From Proteiniphilum sp. UBA5267 (GTDB lineage Bacteria; Bacteroidota; Bacteroidia; Bacteroidales; Dysgonomonadaceae): DNA of 19,996 nt. Both the position numbers and the translations under genes were made by a program. The notes beneath the pieces are model-generated. The model worked only from the letters and a program-made list of their open reading frames with translations, had not been told where the DNA came from and made no database searches. Where the stretch lies: positions 25,509 through 45,504 of the forward strand of contig DHTF01000087.1 in NCBI GenBank assembly GCA_002411515.1, written 5' to 3'. Shown here in pieces: positions 7,045-16,900 of the stretch (within the stretch, counting starts at the first letter, position 1; each line of letters starts with the position of its first letter).

Positions 7045-9585
7045 ATGAATAAAGTTAATTTAGTCCCAGTTTTTACTTTCCTGATGGTCGTGTTTGCAAT
7101 TTCGTGTACCAACATGGACAACAAGACTTCGATCATTGCGACTGATATGACCACCCAACTCCGTGCTCCGGCTTATCCCCTGGTAACGGTGGATCCCTAT
7201 TTCAATGCCTGGTCCTGCACCACTAATTTATATGATGATCAGGTTCGGCACTGGACTGAAAAAGAGTTCCCTTTGTTGGGTGCCCTTCGGGTAGATGGTG
7301 AAGTCTATCGCTTTATGGGTGTGGAGAAGCTACCCCTCAAACCGATCCTTCCTTCGGTGCATGGGCAAAAATGGGAAGGAAAGTATACCTTCAATAAACC
7401 CGATGGCGAAGAGTGGAAATCTATTGGTTTTGACGATGCATCCTGGAAGACAGGTGCCGCGGCATTTGGTACCCGAAATGAACCGAACCTTTCTACACTC
7501 TGGGACACAAAGGACATCTGGATTCGAAGAGTGTTTCAACTTGAGGAAGATCTTGCTGGCAAGGATATTTATCTGCATTATTCGCACGACGATATTTTTG
7601 AGTTGTATATCAATGGGGTACAGGTGATTGGAACTGATTACTCCTGGAATTACAATGTACAACAAGTATTGTCAGATGAGATGAAAACATTGCTCAAAAA
7701 AGGAGACAACATCATCACAGCCCATTGTCATAACAGAACGGGCGGGGGGTACGTAGATTTCGGCTTGTATGAGAAGGAGGCCGACAAAGAATCGTTCATT
7801 CATACAGCAACACAAAAATCTGCCAGCGTACTGCCCACACAAACAATTTATACCTTCGATTGTGGTTCCGTTGAGATGGACCTGATATTCACCACTCCTC
7901 TCCTGATGGACGATTTGGAGTTGATGTCACGTCCTGTCAGTTATATTTCCTATCAGGTCCGCTCCAAAGATGGTGCATCACATGATGTGCAGATTTACTT
8001 CGAGGCAACCCCACAATGGGCTCAAAATAACGTGAGCCAGCCTGTGGATTATGAAAAAATAGAAAAAGAAACCCTTTCTTTTCTGAAAACGGGCACCATC
8101 GAACAGCCGGTATTGCAAAAAGCTGGTGATGATGTACGCATCGATTGGGGATACTTCTACTTTGCCGGCCACAACGACAAGGCTACCAGGTTAAATTTCG
8201 GTGATTATTGGAGCAGTAAAAAAGAGTTTCAGCAATCTGGCATGATTCCGGCAAACCCACCTGCAGAACTCTCTGCAAAAATCAATGAATCGATGACTGT
8301 TCTTGCATACAGCGAAAATATGGGGAGTGTTTCAGCCAATCATACAACTGGTTATATTATGCTGGGTTATGACGATGTGCAATCAATACAGTATTTCGGG
8401 AAGAACCTGAAAGGTTACTGGACGAATCAGGGAACAAGAGATATTTTTGAAGCATTTGAAGCGGCAAAGACACATTATACTTCTGTAATGGAACGGTGTG
8501 ATGTGTTTAACAGAAGCATGATGGCCGATGCAATTGAAGCAGGCGGTGTGAAATATGCTGAACTCTGCGCTCTTGCTTATCGTCAGGCTATATCGGCTCA
8601 CAAGCTTGTGAAAGATGATGCGGGTACACTCTTGTTCCTATCAAAAGAAAACAACAGCAACGGATCCATTGGTACGGTAGACATCACCTATCCATCTTCG
8701 CCATTGTTTTTAATTTACAATCCCGATCTGGTAAAGGGAATGATGAATCATATTTTCTACTACAGCGAAAGTGGAAAATGGACAAAACCTTTTGCAGCAC
8801 ACGACGTGGGTACCTATCCTCTTGCTAACGGACAAACTTATGGCGGAGACATGCCCATAGAGGAATCGGGAAACATGCTCATCGCTACTGCAGCAATTGC
8901 CACCATGGAAGGCAATGCTGACTATGCGGCAAGCCACTGGAAGGTGCTGACCATATGGACCGATTATCTGGTGGAATATGGTCTGGACCCGGAGAATCAA
9001 CTATGTACCGATGATTTTGCCGGCCATTTTGCACACAACGCCAATCTCTCCATCAAAGCCATCATGGGAATTGCTTCTTATAGCAAGTTGGCTTCCATGC
9101 AGGGGAAAGATGATGTGGCTGAGAAATATATGCGCATCGCCAAAGAGATGGCCGTGAAGTGGGAAGAGATGGCCAACGATGGGGATCATTACAAGCTTAC
9201 GTTCGACAGATCAGGAACATGGAGCCAAAAGTATAATATTGTTTGGGATAAATTGTTAGGATTTAATATCTTTGATCCGCAGATCGTTCAAAAAGAGATG
9301 GCGTACTACAAAACGCAACAAAATGACTATGGTTTGCCTTTGGATAACAGAGAGACGTATACCAAAACCGACTGGATTATGTGGACTGCCACACTTACGG
9401 GAGACCGTGAGGACTTTGACACATTAATCGATCTAGTGTATAAATATGCAGACGAAACTCCCTCACGGGTACCCTTGAGTGATTGGCACGACACGGTCAC
9501 CGCCGAGAGAATGAATTTCAAGGCTCGTTCCGTTGTGGGTGGTTATTTCATGAAAATCCTGGAAGATAAAATTTTAAGTAAGTAA
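7045..9585 (+). CDS. DUF4964/DUF5127/DUF4965 'glutaminase A-like' lipoprotein, putative carbohydrate-active enzyme
   Basis: This 846-residue lipoprotein (signal ending FAISC, Cys21) belongs to the family usually annotated as glutaminase because of similarity to fungal GtaA. Residues about 40-95 look like DUF4964 (APAYPLVTVDPYFNAWS). Residues about 105-245 are an inserted beta-sandwich resembling the N-terminal sugar-binding domain of GH2 enzymes (WIRRVF, HDDIFELYINGVQV, GDNIITAHCHN). Residues about 255-480 fit DUF5127. Residues about 490-846 fit DUF4965 plus the DUF1793 six-hairpin domain, with acidic motifs MPIEES (Glu606, Glu607), CTDD (Asp656, Asp657) and SDWHDT. An (alpha/alpha)6 fold with acidic motifs in a PUL suggests a glycoside hydrolase or lyase rather than a glutaminase; that is inference. 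The ATG at 7045 is preferred over a TTG at 7039. The next gene starts 4 bp after its stop. Confidence 0.82.
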   Translation: MNKVNLVPVFTFLMVVFAISCTNMDNKTSIIATDMTTQLRAPAYPLVTVDPYFNAWSCTTNLYDDQVRHWTEKEFPLLGALRVDGEVYRFMGVEKLPLKPILPSVHGQKWEGKYTFNKPDGEEWKSIGFDDASWKTGAAAFGTRNEPNLSTLWDTKDIWIRRVFQLEEDLAGKDIYLHYSHDDIFELYINGVQVIGTDYSWNYNVQQVLSDEMKTLLKKGDNIITAHCHNRTGGGYVDFGLYEKEADKESFIHTATQKSASVLPTQTIYTFDCGSVEMDLIFTTPLLMDDLELMSRPVSYISYQVRSKDGASHDVQIYFEATPQWAQNNVSQPVDYEKIEKETLSFLKTGTIEQPVLQKAGDDVRIDWGYFYFAGHNDKATRLNFGDYWSSKKEFQQSGMIPANPPAELSAKINESMTVLAYSENMGSVSANHTTGYIMLGYDDVQSIQYFGKNLKGYWTNQGTRDIFEAFEAAKTHYTSVMERCDVFNRSMMADAIEAGGVKYAELCALAYRQAISAHKLVKDDAGTLLFLSKENNSNGSIGTVDITYPSSPLFLIYNPDLVKGMMNHIFYYSESGKWTKPFAAHDVGTYPLANGQTYGGDMPIEESGNMLIATAAIATMEGNADYAASHWKVLTIWTDYLVEYGLDPENQLCTDDFAGHFAHNANLSIKAIMGIASYSKLASMQGKDDVAEKYMRIAKEMAVKWEEMANDGDHYKLTFDRSGTWSQKYNIVWDKLLGFNIFDPQIVQKEMAYYKTQQNDYGLPLDNRETYTKTDWIMWTATLTGDREDFDTLIDLVYKYADETPSRVPLSDWHDTVTAERMNFKARSVVGGYFMKILEDKILSK

Positions 9586-9589
9586 CGAT

Positions 9590-11644
9590 ATGTTTGGAAT
9601 CAAGATGTTAGGCTGTACACTGGTTTTTTCACTCATGACAATTCCCATTTTTTCAGATGAAAAGACAAAGGTGACAGTGGTTGATAGGCCGAATATTAAT
9701 TCTGTCAACACGTCATACAGACAAAACAAAAAACCCCTTCTTCCACAAAACTTTATTAAATTGCCGGTCGGTGCGGTCAAACCGGAAGGCTGGATTTTAA
9801 AGCTTCTGGAGCTGCAAAAGGAGGGTTTGAATGGGCATTTGGGAGAGATCAGTGCCTGGCTCGACAAGGAAAACAATGCCTGGCTGGGTACGGGTACGGA
9901 CTATGGCTGGGAGGAGGTACCTTATTGGCTAAAAGGATATGGCAATATGGCCTATATTTTGAATGACAAGAAGATGATTGATGAAACCAGGACATGGCTC
10001 GAAGCCGCTATTCAAAGTCAACGCGAAGATGGCTATTTTGGCCCTTACATCGAGAAAAACGGGAAACCTGATCTCTGGGGTAACATGATCATGATCTGGT
10101 GTCTGCAGTCATACTATGAATATTCAGGCGATGAGCGGGTGATTGGCCTGATGACCAACTATTTCAAGTGGCAGATGAGCCTTGCAGATGACCAGTTTCT
10201 GAAAGATTACTGGGAAAATAGCCGGGGGGGTGATAATCTGCTTAGCATTTATTGGTTGTACAATATTACAGGAGATGCCTTTTTGTTGGAACTGGCTGAG
10301 AAAACGCACCGGAATACGGCTAACTGGCGCCAGCGATCCACGCTGCCCAACTGGCACAACGTGAATGTCGCGCAGAGTTTCAGGGAGCCTGCATCCTGGT
10401 ATATGCTGTCGAAAGATTCTGCCGATCTGATGGCCACATACAATGTGCATCATCTGATACGAAATACATTCGGTCAAGTACCGGGAGGAATGTTTGGTGC
10501 CGATGAAAATGCAAGAATGGGATATATTGATCCACGTCAGGGAACGGAAACCTGTGGCTTTGTAGAACAGATGGCATCCGATGAGATCCTGTTGCTGATG
10601 ACGGGTGATCCTTTCTGGGCAGAGCATTGTGAAAATGTGGCTTTTAATTCTTATCCGGCATCCATGATGCCCGACCTGAAGTCGTTGCGTTATATCACCT
10701 CTCCCAATCACACCATCAGTGATGCAAAGAATCATCATCCCGGAATCGACAACAGAGGCCCCTTCCTGGCAATGAATCCGTTCAGCAGCCGTTGCTGTCA
10801 GCACAATCATGGTCAGGGCTGGCCCTATTTTATTGAGCATCTTGTCATGGCCACTCCCGATAATGGTATTGCTGCGGCAATCTATGGAGCCTGCAAAGCA
10901 AGTGTGAAAGTCGGGGACGGCAAGCTGGTGGAGATTGTGGAAGAGACAAACTATCCTTTTGAAGAATCGATCAAATTTACCGTCCACACATCCGGAAAGG
11001 TTGTTTTTCCACTCTACCTGAGAATCCCCTCATGGACAAAAAATCCATCCGTCATCATCAATGGTAAAAAGGTAATGGCTGACCTGGTAGCAGGAAAGTA
11101 TGTTCGACTTGAAAGAGAATGGGAAAAGGGTGATCAAGTTGTACTGAACATACCCATGAATCTGTACCAGTCGGTATGGCACGTCAATCAGGATAGCCGT
11201 AGCATCCATTATGGCCCGCTGACCTTTTCACTAAAGATCAAAGAAAATTATGTAAAAGTAGGCAGTGTGGAAACGGCCATTGGCGATTCCAAATGGCAGA
11301 AGAATGCAGATCCGACAAAGTGGCCCAGCTATGAGATCTACCCGGCGAGCGACTGGAACTATGCATTGGTGGTAGAGGATTCATTACCCCTGGAACAGAA
11401 CTTTGAAGTGATACGGACAATGTGGCCCTCCGACAATCAACCTTTTACGGTTGAAACAGCACCCATTGAAATCAGAGCAAAAGGAAAAAAATTGATCGGG
11501 TGGAGTATTGACAATCATGGTCTTACGGGTGAAATTCCAATTAAGGAGAGTCAGAAATTCGAAGCACAAACAAATAACATCACACTCATCCCGATGGGTG
11601 CTGCACGATTGAGAATCTCTGCCTTCCCTGTTTTTCATGAATAA
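9590..11644 (+). CDS. GH127-family (DUF1680) hydrolase, beta-L-arabinofuranosidase-like
   Basis: This 684-residue protein has the DUF1680 (alpha/alpha)6 barrel and C-terminal beta domains. GH127 enzymes such as bifidobacterial HypBA1 use a Zn-bound cysteine nucleophile; the HypBA1 residues are Glu338, Cys340, Cys417 and Cys418. The same pattern and nearly the same spacing occur here: Glu320 and Cys322 in GTETCGF, and Cys402-Cys403 in RCCQHN. The enzyme should thus be active. Other support is GYGNMAYILND near 117-126, QREDGYFGPY at 144-153 and a C-terminal sandwich with LRIPSW. An ordinary signal peptide (residues 1-22, cleavage after IFS) predicts a periplasmic protein. After the CC pair comes QHNHGQGWP instead of the PPN often seen in characterised members, so this is a divergent clade. 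Beta-L-arabinofuranose is the default substrate, but GH127 also includes an aceric-acid-type activity. Confidence 0.87.
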   Translation: MFGIKMLGCTLVFSLMTIPIFSDEKTKVTVVDRPNINSVNTSYRQNKKPLLPQNFIKLPVGAVKPEGWILKLLELQKEGLNGHLGEISAWLDKENNAWLGTGTDYGWEEVPYWLKGYGNMAYILNDKKMIDETRTWLEAAIQSQREDGYFGPYIEKNGKPDLWGNMIMIWCLQSYYEYSGDERVIGLMTNYFKWQMSLADDQFLKDYWENSRGGDNLLSIYWLYNITGDAFLLELAEKTHRNTANWRQRSTLPNWHNVNVAQSFREPASWYMLSKDSADLMATYNVHHLIRNTFGQVPGGMFGADENARMGYIDPRQGTETCGFVEQMASDEILLLMTGDPFWAEHCENVAFNSYPASMMPDLKSLRYITSPNHTISDAKNHHPGIDNRGPFLAMNPFSSRCCQHNHGQGWPYFIEHLVMATPDNGIAAAIYGACKASVKVGDGKLVEIVEETNYPFEESIKFTVHTSGKVVFPLYLRIPSWTKNPSVIINGKKVMADLVAGKYVRLEREWEKGDQVVLNIPMNLYQSVWHVNQDSRSIHYGPLTFSLKIKENYVKVGSVETAIGDSKWQKNADPTKWPSYEIYPASDWNYALVVEDSLPLEQNFEVIRTMWPSDNQPFTVETAPIEIRAKGKKLIGWSIDNHGLTGEIPIKESQKFEAQTNNITLIPMGAARLRISAFPVFHE

Positions 11645-11692
11645 GAAAAGTCGATCATTTTCAATCATTTTTAAACAAAAAAAAGGAACATC

Positions 11693-13960
11693 ATGTATAA
11701 AACCATCAGTGTCTTTGTAGCTCTGTTTGCCTTTTTTGGCTTGCAGGCACAGAAAATCGATCTGGTGCAATATGTAAATACGTTGCAGGGTACCAACTCT
11801 CGCTTCGAACTGACCAGAGGAAATACCTATCCCACCACCGCACTTCCCTTTGCCATGCATACCTGGACTCCGCAAACAGGCGTCAATGGTGACGGATGGA
11901 AATATCAATACGAGAAGGATTCGATCAGAGGATTTCAGCAAGCCCATCAGTGTAGTTCCTGGACCAACGATTACGCGGTCTATTCATTGATGCCGGTCGC
12001 TGGCGTGCTGGCACTCGATCAGTATAACCGGGCAGCCCAATTCAGTCATGCAAAAGAAACAGGGAAGCCGCACTATTACAAGGTTTTACTGGAAAACGGT
12101 ATTACCACCGAAATTTCTCCCGTGGAGCGGGGAGCACATATTCGTTTTTCTTTTCCCAAAGGAAAACCTTCCTTTGTCGTCTTGGACGGTTATACGGGCA
12201 TGAGCGGGGTAGAAATTATTCCGAGCGAAAATAAGATTGTGGGATACGTACGCAACGGTCATTATATTCCTGACAATTTTAAAAACTATTTCGTCATTCA
12301 ATTCGATCAACCCATCCGTCGGTATGGTATCTGGGAGAATACCGACAACAAGAGCAAGGCTCTTGAAACAACCGGTGAAGGAAAAGGTGTGGGTGCCTGG
12401 GTTGAGTTTGATCCAGGGGTAAAGGTACAGATTAAGACCGCCTCTTCGTACATCAGTGTGGATCAGGCGGCCTTAAACCTGTCGAAAGAGCTGGGAAAGT
12501 TCAAAACATTCGAGCAAACAAAAAGCGCAGCATGGAAAATTTGGAACGATCACTTACATCGTATCCTTGTTGAGGGAGACAATGAAGAAGACAAGGCTAC
12601 TTTTTATTCCTGTTTCTTTCGTGCCAGTCTTTTCACACGCAAATTCTATGAGATAGATCAGAACGGAAATCCTCATTACTATAGTCCTTATGATGGAGAG
12701 ATACACGAGGGGCACATGTTCACCGACACCGGTTTCTGGGATACTTTCCGTGCACAGTTTCCGCTGAATGCATTGTTGTATCCTGACATGCACGGCCGAT
12801 ATGTTGCCTCCATGCTCGATGCATACGATCAGTGCGGCTGGCTGCCCTCCTGGTCCTTCCCGGGAGAGGGGGGAAGTATGATCGGCAATCATGCGATCTC
12901 CTTGTTTGCAGATGCGTGGGCAAAAGGTATCCGCACATTTGATCCCGAAAAAGCATTGCAGGCATATTATCATGAAGCAACAAATAAAGGGCCATGGGGA
13001 CCTTCAAACGGACGTCATGGCTGGAAGGAATATTTCACGCAGGGATACGTTCCTTATCCCGATTATGGAGAAGCGACCGCCAAAACATTGGAATATGCCT
13101 ACGATGATTTCTGTGGGCATAACCTGGCAAAGATGACCGGTCAATCGTTTTATGAAGAGATATTTTCCCGTCAGATGTATAATTACAGGAACGTCTTCGA
13201 TGCCGGAACAGGTTTTATGCGTGGACGCGATAAAAATGGAAAATGGACTCCAAACTTCGATCCCTATGAATGGGGTGGCCCTTATACGGAGGGGAATGCC
13301 TGGCATTATGTATGGTCTGTTTTTCACGATGTGCAGGGTTTAATTGATCTCCTGGGGGGAAATGAAAGGTTTGTCGCGAAACTCGACTCTGTTTTTTCAG
13401 TCCCCAACACGGTGAACGTGGGAACATACGGATATAAAATTCATGAAATGACGGAGATGCAGATGGCAGAGATGGGACAATATGCCCATGGAAATCAACC
13501 CATTCAACACATGATCTATCTGTATAATTATGCCGGTGTCCCCTGGAAGACACAGCAAAAGGCAAGGGAAGTGATGCGGCGTTTGTATAATGCCACTGAA
13601 AATGGTTATCCCGGTGATGAGGACCAGGGACAGACTTCCTCGTGGTATGTTTTGAGTGCACTGGGTTTCTACAGTGTTTGTCCCGGAACCGACCAGTATG
13701 TATTGGGCAGTCCCCTGTTTCAAAAAACAACCATCACATTGGAAAATGGAAAACAGTTTGTGATTGATGCAAAAAATAACAATGCACAAAACGTATACAT
13801 ACAATCTGCCACATTGAATGGCGATGTCTATTCCAAAAGCTTTATCAGATATGAAGATATCGTCGCTGGAGGAACATTGTCTCTCAAGATGAACGATCGG
13901 CCGGATAAACGCAATATGGCACAAAGCGATTTGCCTTTTTCGGTTTCACTGGATAAATAA
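11693..13960 (+). CDS. GH92-family alpha-mannosidase-like exo-glycosidase
   Basis: At 755 residues this has GH92 length and layout: signal peptide 1-20 (FFGLQAQ), N-terminal beta-sandwich (TRGNTYPTTALPFAMHTWTP at 41-60), then an (alpha/alpha)6 domain. GH92 enzymes are Ca2+-dependent inverting exo-alpha-mannosidases. The acid is expected at Glu533 (YTEGNAWHY) and the base in the Asp642-Glu643-Asp644 cluster (GYPGDEDQG). WYVLSALGFYSVCPG at 651-665 is a strong family signature. The N-terminal loop reads GFQQAHQCSSWTNDY rather than the GFSHTHLSG type of many characterised alpha-mannosidases, and the base loop has DEDQGQTSS in place of the common NDDxGxxSA. It therefore belongs to a separate GH92 subgroup whose linkage is not predictable here. 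The signal peptide suggests the periplasm. It follows the GH127 gene by 48 bp and precedes the HTCS gene by 26 bp. Confidence 0.9.
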   Translation: MYKTISVFVALFAFFGLQAQKIDLVQYVNTLQGTNSRFELTRGNTYPTTALPFAMHTWTPQTGVNGDGWKYQYEKDSIRGFQQAHQCSSWTNDYAVYSLMPVAGVLALDQYNRAAQFSHAKETGKPHYYKVLLENGITTEISPVERGAHIRFSFPKGKPSFVVLDGYTGMSGVEIIPSENKIVGYVRNGHYIPDNFKNYFVIQFDQPIRRYGIWENTDNKSKALETTGEGKGVGAWVEFDPGVKVQIKTASSYISVDQAALNLSKELGKFKTFEQTKSAAWKIWNDHLHRILVEGDNEEDKATFYSCFFRASLFTRKFYEIDQNGNPHYYSPYDGEIHEGHMFTDTGFWDTFRAQFPLNALLYPDMHGRYVASMLDAYDQCGWLPSWSFPGEGGSMIGNHAISLFADAWAKGIRTFDPEKALQAYYHEATNKGPWGPSNGRHGWKEYFTQGYVPYPDYGEATAKTLEYAYDDFCGHNLAKMTGQSFYEEIFSRQMYNYRNVFDAGTGFMRGRDKNGKWTPNFDPYEWGGPYTEGNAWHYVWSVFHDVQGLIDLLGGNERFVAKLDSVFSVPNTVNVGTYGYKIHEMTEMQMAEMGQYAHGNQPIQHMIYLYNYAGVPWKTQQKAREVMRRLYNATENGYPGDEDQGQTSSWYVLSALGFYSVCPGTDQYVLGSPLFQKTTITLENGKQFVIDAKNNNAQNVYIQSATLNGDVYSKSFIRYEDIVAGGTLSLKMNDRPDKRNMAQSDLPFSVSLDK

Positions 13961-13986
13961 AAAGCACAGAAGGCTGCAATCAACAC

Positions 13987-16900
13987 ATGAATTTTAAAAT
14001 GACCAGACTGATTCCTTTCCTTGTTTTGCTTTCAGGATTCTTTTCTCTGAACAGCGTGACATCATACGGTAATTCCAATTATTCTTTTAAGCATTATAAT
14101 AGCGATAACGGACTGTCTCAAAATACGGTGCGTGCTATCTTTCAGGATAACCGGGGCTTCATGTGGTTTGGAACCAAAGATGGGTTAAACAAGTTCGATA
14201 GCAAGAGGTTTGTCATCTATAAATTTACGCCAGAAGGTGATTTAAATGACAATGTCTTTCACCGGATATTGCAGGATAAAAACGACAACATCTGGGTGGC
14301 CACCGAAGAAGGCGTTTACATCTATGATATGCGCACGGAAGAGTTCCGTCGTTTTAACTACTTGACCGCAGAAAATGATTCTGTGAGTGGAGTGGTGACG
14401 GAAATGATAGCCGATAAAGACGGCGATATCTGGATGTCGGTCGAGGGGAAAGGGATCTTTCATTATGAAATGGAAAGGAGCGAACTCAATTTTTATGCCA
14501 TTCCGCTTGTGAAAGATGGCATGAAAATGATTAGTTTATGCCCGGATAACAACAAAGGCGTTTGGGTATTTCCTTACTCATCCCCTTTTCTTCACATCAA
14601 TAAACAAACAAAGGAGATATCCCGCTTCAATCTGGCGGATGATGAAACATTCCTCTACGATACCGGTGAGATATCCGATGTCTTTCCTGATCCAGGTAAC
14701 ATCTTGCTGGTGGCTACGTCACAAAAGGGGCTCGTTGCAATCAATACCATCAATAGAACACATCGTGTATTGTTGGATAAGGATGAGCATGGTGAACCAA
14801 TCTTTGTAAGATGTATAGAAAGAATCGATCCAAATACCCTCTGGATAGGTACGGAATCGGGTATTTATATTTATCATTCCGATACGGGAGAGGTGATTAA
14901 CCTGCGACACGATCAGTCATTGCATGACACTTTATCAGACAATGCGATCTATTCAATATTCAAAGATCGCGACGGAGGAGTCTGGGTTGGATCTTATTTT
15001 GGAGGGGTAGATTATTATTCCAATCAGCAGAACAATTTCGATTTGTTTTACCCCATGGTAGGGATAGATGGGTTGAAAGGCAAACGAGTCAGAGAATTTT
15101 GTCCTGCTCCAGATGGGAAAATATGGATTGGCACCGAAGATGGAAGCCTTCATCTTTTTGATCCGGTCAGCGAGTCTTTTTTGCCGTTGCCACCTCCCTT
15201 GAGGTCATTGTATACCAATATTCACGCTTTATACAACGACGGGGATGATTTGTGGATCGGTGCTTTTTCTAAAGGATTGCACCGGTATAATATGAAAACA
15301 GGGAAAATGGTTGTCTATACCCATTCCGATGATCCGCATTCTATCAACCAAAACAGTGCTTTTGCCCTATGCAAAGATAGGCAAGGGGTATTGTGGATAG
15401 GTACCCTCTCGGGTGTGGATATCTATGACGAGAAAAACAATCAGTTTATTCGAGTTGAGAACCTACAGGGGATGGCGATTCAGGATATTTACGAAGACAG
15501 CCATGGTTTCATATGGATATCCACTTTTTTAAATGGGCTTTATCGATTTAATCCGGTCTCAAAAACATGGACAGTTTTTGTACATGATCCCACCAATCAT
15601 GAAAGTTTACCCTATAATAAAACCACTTCCATGTATGAAGACGGTAAAGGACGACTGTGGATTGCTACACAAGGAGGGGGGATTGGACTTTTCGACAGGG
15701 AGAAGGAGACATTTTCCACTTTCAACAGTTCGTATGGTTTACCCAATGACGTGGTTTACCAGATTGTGGACGATCAAGATGGGTATCTCTGGTTATCTAC
15801 CAACTCCGGACTGGTTTGTTTCGACCCCGATCAAAAAACCTTCAAAAACTATACGGTTAAGAATGGATTGAAAACCAATCAATTCAATTACAAATCAAGT
15901 TACAAAACAAGAGATGGAATGATATACTTTGGATCGCTTGATGGGTTCGTACGTTTCGATCCGGACGGTTTTAAAGATAATCAGCTGAGCACCTCGCTTG
16001 TTTTTACAGATCTTTTTGTAAACAATCTCAGAATAAATCCATTTGATGCGAATTCGCCCTTGAAACAAAGTCTGATACTCACCGAGTCCGTGACTTTGCC
16101 GCATCACCAAAATTCAATTAGCGTTGAATTTGCCCGTTTAAATTACTCCGGAGCCGATACGAACCCTCTTTTTTATATCCTGCAAGGCTTTGATAAAACA
16201 TGGATTCCTATAGGAGAGAATCACTCAATTGCCTACTCGAATTTAAAACCCGGACACTATAAACTGATGCTGGGAATTCTGGGAGAAGAGAGCAAAGAAT
16301 CGATCAGAGATATAGCTTCATTGTCTATCCGGATAAAACCTCCCTTTTGGTTAAACGGATGGGCTTATTTGATTTATCTTTTGCTCTTTTTGTCCGGAAT
16401 GCATCTTCTGACACGTTACCTGACCATCCGTAGCAGGCTTAGACAACAAGTGAAGATGAAAGAATTTGAACAACTGAAAGAACGTGAATTATACAAGTCA
16501 AAAATAAATTTCTTTACCAACGTAGCCCATGAGATCCGTACGCCGCTTACCCTGATTAAGGCACCACTGGATCATGTGTTGATGACAGAAAATTTACCGG
16601 ATAGCGTGAAAGATAATTTGCAGATCATGAGCAAGAATACAGGCCGATTACTCAATCTGACCAATCAGCTGCTCGATTTCCGGAAGACGGAGTCTGAAGC
16701 GTATCTGCTACACATGCAGCCCCATAACGCATCGGAACTTCTCAGAGAGACCATGCTCCGTTTCACACCCCTGGCAAAGCATAAAAATATCACCATTGAA
16801 ACAGAGCTGCCTGAGCAGGATATCTTTGTCCAGATGGACAAAGAAGCTTTCCTGAAGATCGTCAGTAATTTGTTAAACAATGCCATGAAGTACTGCGATC

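Noticed and set aside
10124..10987. A 287-codon open frame on the minus strand opposite the GH127 gene
   Set aside because: It lies fully inside a well-supported gene, its translation has no recognisable domain and is rich in His, Ile and Cys, as expected of antisense shadows.
13215..13924. Two minus-strand open frames (171 and 175 codons) opposite the GH92 gene
   Set aside because: They overlap each other and the strongly supported GH92 coding frame, and show no family motifs, signal peptide or plausible upstream spacing.
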